Positions 36,387 to 45,216 of a stretch of 64,000 nucleotides of DNA are shown piece by piece. The stretch is from Gammaproteobacteria bacterium. GTDB lineage: Bacteria > Pseudomonadota > Gammaproteobacteria > UBA6429 > Thiohalophilaceae. Position 1 is the stretch's first letter; each line of letters opens with the position of its first letter. The stretch covers positions 1 through 64,000 of the forward strand of contig JAOULO010000009.1 of the NCBI GenBank assembly GCA_029881995.1, written 5' to 3'. The notes beneath the pieces were generated by a model that was given only the letters and a program-made list of their open reading frames with translations, did not search any database and was not told the origin of the DNA. The position numbers and the translations under genes are program-made.

Positions 36387-37775
36387 TTAGTCGTTTATGC
36401 CACCCTGGGTGAGTCTGGCGGGATCGAGCAATTCTTTTAGTTCCTTTTCGCTCATGCCAGTTTCTTCCTTGGCTACCTCAATAACAGCTCGACCTTCGGC
36501 ATAGGCTTTCTTGGCAATGGCAGCACCCTTTTCATAACCAATAACTCGATTGAGGGCGGTGATGAGAATCGGGTTTTTATCCAGTGCTGATTTAATCGAT
36601 TCCTGGTTGACAGTAAAACCTTCGATAGCAAGGTCGGCCAGAGTGCGGGCACCGTTGGCCAATAGTTCAATACTCTGCAGTAGGTTATAGGCAATCACTG
36701 GTAGCATGACATTGAGCTGGAAGTTGCCGGACTGGGCGCCAATGGTAATGGTCGTGTCATTACCAATCACCTGAGCACAGGCCATGGCGACGGCCTCCGG
36801 GATCACCGGGTTGACCTTACCGGGCATGATGGAACTGCCGGGTTGCAGAGCGGGCAGGGCGATCTCTCCCAGACCGGCCAGGGGACCACTATTCATCCAG
36901 CGCAGATCATTACTGATTTTCATCAGGGCCACGGCCAGGGTCTTGAGCTGACCGCTCATTTCCACCGCCACATCCTGGCTGGCCAGGCCCACAAATTTGT
37001 TGTCCATGGGGGTGAAGGCAATGCCGGTGCGGGCCTTGATGGCAGCGGCAAAACGTTCACCAAATTCTGGGTGTGCATTAATACCCGTGCCAACGGCGGT
37101 GCCACCCTGAGGCAGGGCGCGCAGGCGGGTGAGGCCAGCCTGAATGCGATACATACATTGGCGGATCTGGGTGGCCCAGGCATTGAGCTCCTGACCAAAA
37201 GTGACCGGCATGGCATCCATCAGGTGGGTGCGACCAGTTTTGGTAATATCCTTTAATTCTTCGGCTCTTTTCTCGATAGTCGAAGTCAAATGGTTAAGGG
37301 CCGGCAGGAGCTTTTCTTCGATCTCGAGGTAGGCACTGACATGTATGGTGGTGGGGATGACGTCATTGGAGCTCTGGCTCATATTGACGTGGTCATTGGG
37401 GTGAATCTTCTCCCCGGAATTATCTGATGCAATGTGAGCAATCACTTCGTTGGCATTCATATTGGTACTGGTGCCGGAACCGGTCTGGAAGACATCGATG
37501 GGGAAGTGATCATCATACTGGCCTTCGGCCACGGCTTCGGCAGCATCCTGGATGGCGGCACCGAGTTTTTCATCCAGCAGATCTAGTCGGTAATTAGCTG
37601 CGGCACAGGCCCCTTTCACCAGGCCCAGGGCACGGATAAAACTGCGAGACATGGGAATGCCGCTGATCGGAAAGTTATTTACTGCGCGCTGGGTCTGGGC
37701 GCCATAGAGTGCATCGGCAGGAACCTGTAGTTCCCCCATGCTGTCCCGCTCGGTGCGGAATTTTTTGTCAGCCAT
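36387..37775 (-). CDS. fumC: Fumarate hydratase class II
   Basis: Iron-independent fumarase interconverting fumarate and malate in the citric acid cycle. Family motifs include GSGTSTNMNANEV, SSNDVIPTTIH, TGRTHLMDA and the signature GSSIMPGKVNPV. Length 462 is normal. Its start overlaps the end of the upstream small gene by 8 bases, implying coupled translation. Confidence 0.97.
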   Translation of the reverse strand: MADKKFRTERDSMGELQVPADALYGAQTQRAVNNFPISGIPMSRSFIRALGLVKGACAAANYRLDLLDEKLGAAIQDAAEAVAEGQYDDHFPIDVFQTGSGTSTNMNANEVIAHIASDNSGEKIHPNDHVNMSQSSNDVIPTTIHVSAYLEIEEKLLPALNHLTSTIEKRAEELKDITKTGRTHLMDAMPVTFGQELNAWATQIRQCMYRIQAGLTRLRALPQGGTAVGTGINAHPEFGERFAAAIKARTGIAFTPMDNKFVGLASQDVAVEMSGQLKTLAVALMKISNDLRWMNSGPLAGLGEIALPALQPGSSIMPGKVNPVIPEAVAMACAQVIGNDTTITIGAQSGNFQLNVMLPVIAYNLLQSIELLANGARTLADLAIEGFTVNQESIKSALDKNPILITALNRVIGYEKGAAIAKKAYAEGRAVIEVAKEETGMSEKELKELLDPARLTQGGIND

Positions 37776-38193
37776 TCGAAGCCATCACCTCGTTCATCTT
37801 ATAATGTTTCCATGAGCGGATGTTCTGCTCGACCAGCCGCCACTTGTCGTCGTCTTCCAGTTCCAGGATGACGTCCATATTGGCCGTAATAATACGCCCA
37901 TCGGCACCGACAATCGACTCGTTTACATTAAAGATGATTCTACGCAGGGTGATGGTTTTGATTTTTGTATTGGCATAACTGATACAAATGACAGTCTCAT
38001 TTTCAAATTCATTTTTACGTCGTTTATACCAGCCAGCATAATTAATTTGCTTATTACTTGGATTCCCAAAAACCTCGACTTTTTTAGAGACTAACTCCAT
38101 ATGTTGAGGGAGATCTTTTTCACTTATCGTTTTGGCCATAGCATCCTGCCAGGAATAAATGACTTGAGTTTCTTCAGAATGGTTCATATACAA
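37768..38193 (-). CDS. Hypothetical protein coupled to fumC (NTF2-like fold possible)
   Basis: A 141-residue soluble protein of no family I can name. The order of long helices at the start (YSWQDAMAKTISEKDLPQH...) and C-terminal strands (TITLRRIIFNV, ITANMDVILELEDDDKWRLVEQNIRSWK) resembles NTF2-like scaffolds, where a conical cavity binds small ligands or partners. It overlaps fumC by 8 bases, and its own leader is the long region before pdhA. A role in fumarase expression or assembly is only suggested by this coupling. Confidence 0.55.
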   Translation of the reverse strand: MYMNHSEETQVIYSWQDAMAKTISEKDLPQHMELVSKKVEVFGNPSNKQINYAGWYKRRKNEFENETVICISYANTKIKTITLRRIIFNVNESIVGADGRIITANMDVILELEDDDKWRLVEQNIRSWKHYKMNEVMASNG

Positions 38194-38532
38194 GCAAAAA
38201 CCTTAAAAAATTAATGATGAATCTTTGTTTTACATTTCTCAAACAGCTAATTTCTATATCGTGCAAAGTATAGTTTCCTGAAATATCTTTTTATAAAGTT
38301 TCAGAAAGAATTTAATAAAATCCTAATATTAGCGCTGGCAAAGATTCAGGTTCTTTCCTAGAATTAGCCGGTTACTTATTGAAAACCCTAGAAAAACTGA
38401 GCTGAGTATAGCTTATCCAGTGTGTGTCAATCTTGACCTGATAGACAAAAACCACGATGATACGCGCCTCCTTACGTGCGCCACGTTGTTGTGGTTGCAA
38501 TTCATACAGTAGTACAACAAATAAGGAATCAC
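38194..38532. other. Divergent regulatory region between the fumC unit and the pyruvate dehydrogenase operon
   Basis: About 340 bases, AT-rich on the fumC side and more GC-rich near pdhA. It contains the spaced complementary sequences AACCAC (about 38450) and GTGGTT (about 38490), a possible leader hairpin. No promoter passes a strict match, and no small gene is evident. Confidence 0.4.
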
Positions 38533-39546
38533 ATGAGCGACGCGGACAAAAAACGACTTCTACGTGAAATGATTTTCTATCGCCGCTTCGAAGACCGTAC
38601 CTTCGAAGCTTATATGGAACGTAAAATCGGCGGTTTTCTCCATTTATATTCAGGCCAGGAAGCGGTATGCACCGGTGTGCTGGAAATGGCCAATGTGGGT
38701 AAGGGAAAGGAAAACGATTATGTGATTACGGGTTATCGTGATCATATTCATGCTATCAAGACCGGTGCTGCGCCCCGTGAAGTGATGGCTGAACTCTATG
38801 GTAAAGAAACCGGTTCATCAAAAGGTCGTGGTGGTTCCATGCACATCTTTGATGCCAGTCAGAATTTTATGGGCGGCTATGCACTGGTTGGTCAGCCTTT
38901 CCCATTGGCAGCAGGCCTGGCGATGGGTTGTAAACATAAAGGCACGAATCAGATTGCCATCTGTTTCCTGGGTGATGGTGCTAATAACCAGGGGACGTTC
39001 CACGAAACTATGAACATGGCGGCCATCTGGAACCTGCCAGTTCTATTTGTCTGTGAGAATAATGGCTATGCGATTGGTACTCATATCGATCGTTCTACCG
39101 CACAGCCTGATCAATACAAGCGTGTTGATACCGCCTACAACATGAAGTCCAGCCAGCATGATGGTATGGATATCGATAATGTGATGGAAGCGGCCAAGAC
39201 AGCGGTTGATTATGTTCGTAATGAACAAAAACCCTATTTCATTGAATTCATGACTTACCGTTTCCGCGGTCACTCCATGTCGGATGCCAAGGGCTACCGT
39301 ACCAAGGAAGAAGAAGCGGAGTGGGAGAAGCGTGACCCCATCAAGATCTACAGCAAGAAACTGATTGAAGCCGGTGTGATTAAGCAGGCTGATATCAAGG
39401 CATGGGAAAAAGAGATCGATGATGAAATGGAAAATGACATCATCAAGTTCGCCGAAGAAAGTCCTGAGCCGAAGCTTGAAGAACTGACCAGATACGTACT
39501 GGACGATAATCCTGATCCGCGCTGGATTGGTCCTTTACAGAAATAA
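38533..39546 (+). CDS. pdhA: Pyruvate dehydrogenase E1 component, alpha subunit
   Basis: Thiamine-diphosphate-dependent subunit of the alpha2beta2 E1 that decarboxylates pyruvate. Motifs: FLHLYSGQEAV, YRDHIHAIKTG, GRGGSMH, the ThDP-binding GDGANNQGTFHETMNMAAIW...NN, and the phosphorylation-loop-like YRFRGHSMSD. The start is taken at the ATG at 38533 (MSDADKKRLL) behind AAGGAATCAC; an upstream in-frame ATG would add 19 unsupported residues. Length 337. It is followed by pdhB 18 bases later. Confidence 0.95.
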   Translation: MSDADKKRLLREMIFYRRFEDRTFEAYMERKIGGFLHLYSGQEAVCTGVLEMANVGKGKENDYVITGYRDHIHAIKTGAAPREVMAELYGKETGSSKGRGGSMHIFDASQNFMGGYALVGQPFPLAAGLAMGCKHKGTNQIAICFLGDGANNQGTFHETMNMAAIWNLPVLFVCENNGYAIGTHIDRSTAQPDQYKRVDTAYNMKSSQHDGMDIDNVMEAAKTAVDYVRNEQKPYFIEFMTYRFRGHSMSDAKGYRTKEEEAEWEKRDPIKIYSKKLIEAGVIKQADIKAWEKEIDDEMENDIIKFAEESPEPKLEELTRYVLDDNPDPRWIGPLQK

Positions 39547-39564
39547 AACAATAGAGGTTTACGC

Positions 39565-40545
39565 ATGGCAGAAACAGCTTATTGGGAAGCGATTCGTCGC
39601 GCCCACGATGAAGAAATGGCCCGCGATCCCATGGTGATTGCAATGGGTGAGGATATTGGTGTTGCAGGTGGTACTTATAAAGCGACTTCCGGTCTGTTTG
39701 ATAAGTACGGTGAAAAGCGCATTATCGATTGCCCTATCTCTGAAAACTCCTATACCGGTATCGGTATTGGTGCCTCCATGGTGGGCATGCGCCCGGTCAT
39801 CGAAATTATGTCTATTAACTTCGCCCTGCTGGCACTGGATACCATTGTTAATGCAGCGGCCAAGATTCGTTATATGTCAGGTGGCCAGATTGAATGTCCA
39901 ATCGTGATGCGTACACCTGGCGGTACTGCGCACCAGTTGGCGGCTCAGCACTCGGCCCGTCTGGCGCGTATGTTTATGTCCACTTCTGGTCTACGCGTCG
40001 TTACGCCACGTGGTCCTCTGGATGCCTATGGCATGCTGAAGTCGGCGATTCGATCTAATGACCCGGTGGTTATTATCGAGCACGAGCAGATGTATAACCT
40101 GAAAGAAGACATCCCCGATGAAGAATTCTTCCGCCCACTGGAAGGGGCAGAGGTTATCCGTGAAGGTTCAGATATCACCTTGATTGGTTACAACTACAGC
40201 GTACATCTTTGTATGCAGGCTGCTGAACGTCTGGCCAAAGATGGCATCAGTGCCGAAGTAGTTGACTTGCGTTCGCTTAAACCTATCGATCGTGAAACCA
40301 TTCGCAAGTCGGTTGAAAAGACCCACAAGGTTGTGGTGGCGGAAGAAGATGAAGCCCCTGTTGGTGTCGGCTCAGAAATTATTACCGGTATTATGGAAGA
40401 CTGTTTCTTTGCCCTCGATTCTCAGCCGGTACGTATTCATGCGGCGGATGTCCCTGTGCCTTATAACGCGAAACTGGAAAAGGCCGCCATTCCTAATGCG
40501 GATGACGTCTACCAGGGTGCCCTGAAGGCAATGGGTAAGATTTAA
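39565..40545 (+). CDS. pdhB: Pyruvate dehydrogenase E1 component, beta subunit
   Basis: Partner of PdhA that completes the active site. The N-terminus has AIRRAHDEEMARDPMVIAMGEDIG; then GGTYKATSGLFDKYGEKRI, PISENSYTGIGIGASMVG, the cation-binding/ThDP segment and the C-terminal transketolase domain (DLRSLKPIDRETI). 326 residues, standard for heterotetrameric E1. This alpha/beta E1 is the type different from the single-chain AceE of enteric bacteria. Confidence 0.95.
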   Translation: MAETAYWEAIRRAHDEEMARDPMVIAMGEDIGVAGGTYKATSGLFDKYGEKRIIDCPISENSYTGIGIGASMVGMRPVIEIMSINFALLALDTIVNAAAKIRYMSGGQIECPIVMRTPGGTAHQLAAQHSARLARMFMSTSGLRVVTPRGPLDAYGMLKSAIRSNDPVVIIEHEQMYNLKEDIPDEEFFRPLEGAEVIREGSDITLIGYNYSVHLCMQAAERLAKDGISAEVVDLRSLKPIDRETIRKSVEKTHKVVVAEEDEAPVGVGSEIITGIMEDCFFALDSQPVRIHAADVPVPYNAKLEKAAIPNADDVYQGALKAMGKI

Positions 40546-40550
40546 TAATA

Positions 40551-40590
40551 CACCCCCTTACCCCAACCCTCACCCGGAGGGAAAGGGGGT
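40551..40590 (+). repeat. Palindromic CCCTCACCC-type intergenic repeat between pdhB and the E2-E3 gene
   Basis: An imperfect hairpin: ACCCCCTT at 40552-40559 pairs with AAAGGGGGT at 40582-40590, and CCCTC with GAGGG inside. The core CCCCAACCCTCACCCGGAGG resembles palindromic repeats scattered through many bacterial genomes. It may attenuate or stabilise mRNA between the two genes. Confidence 0.6.
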
Positions 40591-40608
40591 AAATAAAAAG
40601 AGTTTCTT

Positions 40609-43600
40609 ATGGCAGATCCTTATGTAATAAAAATGCCCCAGCTGTCTGACACCATGACCGAAGGTGTGGTGGTCAGTTGGGAAAAGAATATCGGTGACAA
40701 GGTGGAGCGTGGCGATATCGTCGCAACAGTCGAAACCGACAAGGCCATTATGGATGTGGAAGTGTTCCGTGAAGGTTATCTCTCTGGCCCTGTTGCCGAA
40801 GTGGATTCCACTATCCCAGTGGGTGAGGCAATGGCCTATCTTGTTGCCAGTGCCGATGAAGTACAGAGTGACGGCGCTGCACCAGCAGCCAGTAGTACTC
40901 CATCAGAATCAGCAGCACCTGAAGCCACTGCTCCAGCTGTAGATGAAACACCTGATAATGCCTATATGGTCAAGATGCCTCAGTTGTCTGACACCATGAC
41001 CGAAGGTGTGATGGTCAGCTGGGAGAAAAATGTTGGCGATAAAGTGGAACGTGGTGACGTAGTAGCCCAGGTCGAAACCGACAAGGCCATCATGGATGTT
41101 GAAGTCTTCCGTGAAGGTTACCTGTCCGGCCCAATCGCCGAGATCGATTCGACTATTCCTGTCGGTGAGGCGATTGCCTTCCTGGTGGCGGATGCCGGTG
41201 CTGTAATGGACAGCAAGCGCACCGCCAGTGCCGCTGCGGCACCAGTTGAATCTGCCAAACCTAAACCCATTCCCGCTGGTACGGCATCGGCCAAGACCCG
41301 CGCCCCGGCTCAGCCCCACGGTGCGACCCCTGCACCCCGACCGAATAGCAAGAATGCCACACCTTATGCTCGCCAACTGGCCGGTGCCCATGGTATCGAC
41401 CTGAACAGTATCCCTGGTACCGGACCCGGTGGGGCTGTTATTGCAGCAGACGTATTAAATAGCAATGTGCAGAAGACCTCCACCAAACGTATCTTCCAGG
41501 TGCCCGGTGAAGGTCGGCCTATGTCGGCCATGGAGAAGGCGGTATCCCATAACATGGAATACTCCCTGTCCATGCCCCTTTTCCGCGTCACGATTAATAT
41601 TGACCCGAGTGCCCTGAAGACGGCCTCCAAGGCCAAGGGCTTCTCTCTGACGGTGACTCTGGCCAAAGCCGCCGGTCTGGCCATTGAGAAACATCCTTCC
41701 ATTAATGCCGTATACCAGCATGAAGATCGTATCGTCGAGCGTGAGCAGGTGGATATCGGGATTGCGGTAGAGACAGAAGGCATGGGCCTGGTCGTTCCCG
41801 TCTTGCGTGATGTGGTGAATACAGATTTAGGTGGCCTTTCTGCCAGTTGGAAAGACATGGTAGACCGTGCTCGTGCTCGTCGCCTGAAACCGGATGAGTA
41901 CTCTAACCCGACCTTTACCATCTCCAACATGGGGATGATGGGCGTGTCGCACTTTGATGCCATTCCCTCGCCGGGTACCTCGGCCATTTTTGCGATTTCG
42001 ACCCTTGGCCCACAGGGGATGCCGGTCACCATTACGGCTGACCATCGAATCGTCAACGGTGCCGATGCGGCCAAGTTCCTGAATACCTTTAAAGGGCTGG
42101 TTGAAAGCCCGACCTGGCTGGATTCTGCGGCCGCTTCTGTGGCATCTGCTCCAGCAGCCGTACCTTCAAGCGGCTTTGAGCTGGCCAAGGGCAAGTATGA
42201 CTACGATGTGGTTGTGATCGGTGGTGGACCGGGTGGTGAAGACTGTGCCCGTGACCTGATAGAGCACGGCTTCAAGGTGGCCATGATCAATGATGCACCC
42301 TTCCCTGGTGGTGAGTGTCTGTGGCGCGGTTGTATCCCGTCCAAGGCCTGGCGTGCAGCGGCAGACCGCATGCGTGACCGCGCCCATGACAAGCTGCTGG
42401 GTATCAGTGGTACGGACAAGCCATCTCTCGACTGGAGCAAGATGGAGAAACATCGCCGCACAGTTCTCGAAGAACGCGGCAAGATGGCGCTCAATACCGA
42501 CAAGGGCGTGAAGATCGATGTGATTCAGGGCTTTGCCCGTTTTGAAGATGAACACACCGTATTTGTTGATACCGGCGGCAACCAAAAAGACCCTCATACC
42601 CGGGCCCAAGAGGGTGATGGTAAGAAGGGTAAGAAGATCAGCTTCGGTGCGGCCGTCATTGCCACCGGTGCGCCTCCCTTTGTGCCCCCGATTCCCGGTG
42701 CCCATGATGGCCTCGCCAGTGGTGGTGTACTGACCTCAGACACCGTCTGGGGTCTGAAAGAACAGCCTAAGAAAGTCGGGGTTATCGGTGGTGGTGCCAT
42801 TGGTTGCGAAATGGCGCAGATCTTCCAGGATTTTGGGGCAAAAGTGACGCTATTGGAAGCGAACGAGCGCATTCTGGCTGAGGTGGAGACCGAGGTGGCC
42901 AAGCAACTGACGGCCATCCTCAATGAGGACAAAAATCTCTCCATCGAGACGGCGGTCAAGATCAAGGATATCAAGGGTGAACCTGGCAAGATGAAGATCG
43001 CCTATGAAGGTGCGGACGGCAAGGCCCACAACTTCAGTTGTGATTACGTCATCATGGCCACCGGCAAACGCCCGGTTCTGGAACCTCTACAGCTGGATAA
43101 GGCGGGTATTCAGACGGAAAACGGTGTCATCAAGGCGGACAATCGTTGCCGTACCAACGTGCCCCATATCTTTGCCGTGGGCGATGTGATTGGTGGTCTG
43201 ATGCTGGCCCATACCGCCGGTCAGCAGGGTCGCGTGGCGGCCCACAACATCGGTGGTGAGGCCCATGTCTATGACCAGGATAAGGACTCCGGTGTGATCT
43301 TTACCCGCCCCGAGGCAGCCTTTGTGGGTCTCTCCATGGAGCAGGCCAAGGCCAAGGGCATTGATGCCGCCGAGGTGAAAGTCCCTATGAGCGTGGATGC
43401 CAAGGCCATGATTACCGGTGAGACCCTGGGTCTGATCAAGATCGTGGCGGACAAAAAGTCTCATCAAATCATAGGGGTACATATGCTGGCCGACCATGCC
43501 GATACTCTCATCGGTGAGGCCGTGATGATGGTTTCCGCCAATATGACCCTGGAGCTGGCCGGTCAGGCTATTCACCCACATCCAACCCAGACAGAGCTGT

Positions 43601-43668
43601 TTGGTGAACTGGCCAGACGCCTCTCTTCACGTCTGCGCCGAGCAGAAAAACGGGCCAAAAAGAAATAG
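40609..43668 (+). CDS. Fused pyruvate dehydrogenase E2-E3: dihydrolipoyl acetyltransferase plus dihydrolipoyl dehydrogenase
   Basis: A 1019-residue chain joining two normally separate subunits. Order: lipoyl domain 1 (lipoyl Lys45 in ETDKAIMD), lipoyl domain 2 (Lys159), Ala/Pro-rich linkers, peripheral-subunit-binding domain (~250-285, TPYARQLAGAHGIDLNSIPG), acetyltransferase core (~305-515; catalytic His in DHRIVNGADAAKF, where the usual D-G is N-G), a short linker, and a full E3 flavoprotein (~533-1019) with FAD site VVVIGGGPGGEDCARD, redox disulfide Cys570/Cys575 (CLWRGCIPSK), NAD site GVIGGGAIGCEMAQ and catalytic HPHPTQTE. The two lipoyl domains are almost identical. Fusion should fix E3:E2 stoichiometry at 1:1, unlike the usual sub-stoichiometric E3. 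Confidence 0.94.
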   Translation: MADPYVIKMPQLSDTMTEGVVVSWEKNIGDKVERGDIVATVETDKAIMDVEVFREGYLSGPVAEVDSTIPVGEAMAYLVASADEVQSDGAAPAASSTPSESAAPEATAPAVDETPDNAYMVKMPQLSDTMTEGVMVSWEKNVGDKVERGDVVAQVETDKAIMDVEVFREGYLSGPIAEIDSTIPVGEAIAFLVADAGAVMDSKRTASAAAAPVESAKPKPIPAGTASAKTRAPAQPHGATPAPRPNSKNATPYARQLAGAHGIDLNSIPGTGPGGAVIAADVLNSNVQKTSTKRIFQVPGEGRPMSAMEKAVSHNMEYSLSMPLFRVTINIDPSALKTASKAKGFSLTVTLAKAAGLAIEKHPSINAVYQHEDRIVEREQVDIGIAVETEGMGLVVPVLRDVVNTDLGGLSASWKDMVDRARARRLKPDEYSNPTFTISNMGMMGVSHFDAIPSPGTSAIFAISTLGPQGMPVTITADHRIVNGADAAKFLNTFKGLVESPTWLDSAAASVASAPAAVPSSGFELAKGKYDYDVVVIGGGPGGEDCARDLIEHGFKVAMINDAPFPGGECLWRGCIPSKAWRAAADRMRDRAHDKLLGISGTDKPSLDWSKMEKHRRTVLEERGKMALNTDKGVKIDVIQGFARFEDEHTVFVDTGGNQKDPHTRAQEGDGKKGKKISFGAAVIATGAPPFVPPIPGAHDGLASGGVLTSDTVWGLKEQPKKVGVIGGGAIGCEMAQIFQDFGAKVTLLEANERILAEVETEVAKQLTAILNEDKNLSIETAVKIKDIKGEPGKMKIAYEGADGKAHNFSCDYVIMATGKRPVLEPLQLDKAGIQTENGVIKADNRCRTNVPHIFAVGDVIGGLMLAHTAGQQGRVAAHNIGGEAHVYDQDKDSGVIFTRPEAAFVGLSMEQAKAKGIDAAEVKVPMSVDAKAMITGETLGLIKIVADKKSHQIIGVHMLADHADTLIGEAVMMVSANMTLELAGQAIHPHPTQTELFGELARRLSSRLRRAEKRAKKK

Positions 43669-43688
43669 CTCATTTCTCTGTTTAACTA

Positions 43689-43724
43689 ACAAAGGCCCGC
43701 TTATTGCAACCGGGCCTTTGTTGT
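43689..43724 (+). terminator. Probable terminator of the pyruvate dehydrogenase operon
   Basis: AAAGGCCCG (43691-43699) and CGGGCCTTT (43711-43719) form a 9-bp stem with an 11-base loop, followed by a T-rich stretch. Confidence 0.75.
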
Positions 43725-43780
43725 TTCGATCTCTGAAAAAATGTTTCTAGCTGGAATAGAACTTGCTTTTGTTCCCAGGT

Positions 43781-45145
43781 ATGAAATTCCGAATATTTAT
43801 TACGCTGTTTTTCTCCCTGGCATATCCTGGGGCTGTGAGTGAGCTTCAATCCGCCCCAGCAAGATTTCAGGACCCGTCTCTGGCTTCTCAGTATGATGAG
43901 GATTTACCCTCCATTGCCAGAGAAAGTGGGGACGAGAAGGAAACGGTGGCCAAGCTGAGTGAGCCGGCACCTGCTTCGACGACACTCTCTAAAACCGAGC
44001 TTCAGCAGGAGCGGGGCGGAGAGACTAAAAGTAAGGCTGATGAGACTGAACCTGAGCAGCAAGAATCCAGTACTGAAATAGCTGAAAACAAGCCTGGTAA
44101 AAATAGAAGACAGAAAGATATCAGGCATATCACCATAACTGAAGCCCTGACAAATCCGGAATCGGTCGATGAAAACGTTGACGTCGGTAGTGAGACCATT
44201 GAATGGGTGGGTAAGGACCGCCGCATCAAACGAAAGAAAAAATCGACTGCCACCATCTATCTCAAAACACAAAAGCCCTCGGGCAAGCTGATGATCACCG
44301 ATGACTATCATAAGTCGACTACTGATCTGCTGGGGATATCGAATATTCGTCAATATGGGGCAAGACCGGATGAAGCCAAATGGCTGTATTCAGGTAATAA
44401 ATTTAATTGTGAATTACGTCATCCGATTCCAGGCTTTGGCCATGCCGTGATGAAGCAGGGTATTCAGGAACCTCTACAGTTTTTAGTGGAAACAGACGGT
44501 TTGACCGGGGGATCGGGCCAGGCCCGAATTCAGTCCATGCCACCCCGTTGGATGCGATTTACCCATACCAAGGATCTTGGGGTTGTGGCGGTAGATCCAA
44601 AAGATCGGGTGTTGTTTACCCTGACCAATGAATGGGTCAAACGTCTAATGTTGGAACTTAAGGATGGGATGGTGCCAACCATCTCATTCTGGGATGAGGA
44701 TACCGGTGGGGACGATGTGGTACTGACCCTGTCTTCCTTTAATTTCACCAAGCATTTACCCGATTTTTCAAAATGCCTGGGTGAGTTATTGCCTTACTCA
44801 TTTAGAGATGTTGAAAAGCGTACAGTCTACTTTGGTTATGACAAGTACACTCTCACCGATAAGCAGAGGATCAGGCTCAATAAACTGATCGAGTACGTCA
44901 AACTGGATGAAGAAGTGAGAAAAATCAATATCACCGGTTTTTCAGACAGTGTCGGTTTTTCCCGGTATAACCGAACCCTGGCCCAGCGACGGGCCAATGC
45001 CGTGAAAAAATATCTACAGGCTAGGGGCTTGCCAGCAAAGAAACTGGTGGTTAGCGCAAAGGGTGAGAAGGATAAGCGTCACAGCAATCGCACTGAAACC
45101 GGCCGTCGGCTGAATCGACGGGTAGAAGTGACCCTCATTAAATAA
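43781..45145 (+). CDS. MotY-like OmpA-family protein with acidic N-terminal extension
   Basis: A signal peptide (MKFRIFITLFFSLAYPGAVS) is followed by ~180 residues of Glu/Lys/Ser-rich, low-complexity sequence. The next region matches the MotY N-terminal barrel (CELRHPIPGFGHAVM, LVLELKDGM-like and SSFNFTKHLPDFSKCLGELLPYSF). The C-terminal OmpA peptidoglycan-binding domain (VYFGYDKYTLTDKQR, GFSDSVGFSRYNRTLAQRRA, NRRVEVTL) ends the chain. MotY builds the T-ring that anchors sodium-type flagellar stators. I prefer the ATG at 43781 over the TTG at 43763. The acidic extension is not part of ordinary MotY, so a divergent relative is equally possible. Confidence 0.72.
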   Translation: MKFRIFITLFFSLAYPGAVSELQSAPARFQDPSLASQYDEDLPSIARESGDEKETVAKLSEPAPASTTLSKTELQQERGGETKSKADETEPEQQESSTEIAENKPGKNRRQKDIRHITITEALTNPESVDENVDVGSETIEWVGKDRRIKRKKKSTATIYLKTQKPSGKLMITDDYHKSTTDLLGISNIRQYGARPDEAKWLYSGNKFNCELRHPIPGFGHAVMKQGIQEPLQFLVETDGLTGGSGQARIQSMPPRWMRFTHTKDLGVVAVDPKDRVLFTLTNEWVKRLMLELKDGMVPTISFWDEDTGGDDVVLTLSSFNFTKHLPDFSKCLGELLPYSFRDVEKRTVYFGYDKYTLTDKQRIRLNKLIEYVKLDEEVRKINITGFSDSVGFSRYNRTLAQRRANAVKKYLQARGLPAKKLVVSAKGEKDKRHSNRTETGRRLNRRVEVTLIK

Positions 45146-45163
45146 GCCCAAGCCCGTCCATTT

Positions 45164-45172
45164 TGTTATAAT
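45164..45172 (+). promoter_or_regulatory. Extended -10 promoter for argG
   Basis: TGTTATAAT, that is TG-N-TATAAT with a perfect -10 hexamer at 45167-45172, 44 bases before the start codon. No good -35 is visible, as is usual for extended -10 promoters. Confidence 0.5.
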
Positions 45173-45216
45173 CCCGCCCCTGTTTGGCACTCAGTTCTCG
45201 AGTCTGGAGTTTTTAC

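Noticed and set aside
42166-42705. Long frame antisense to the E2-E3 gene
   Set aside because: Shadow frame from the GC-rich wobble pattern of the true gene.
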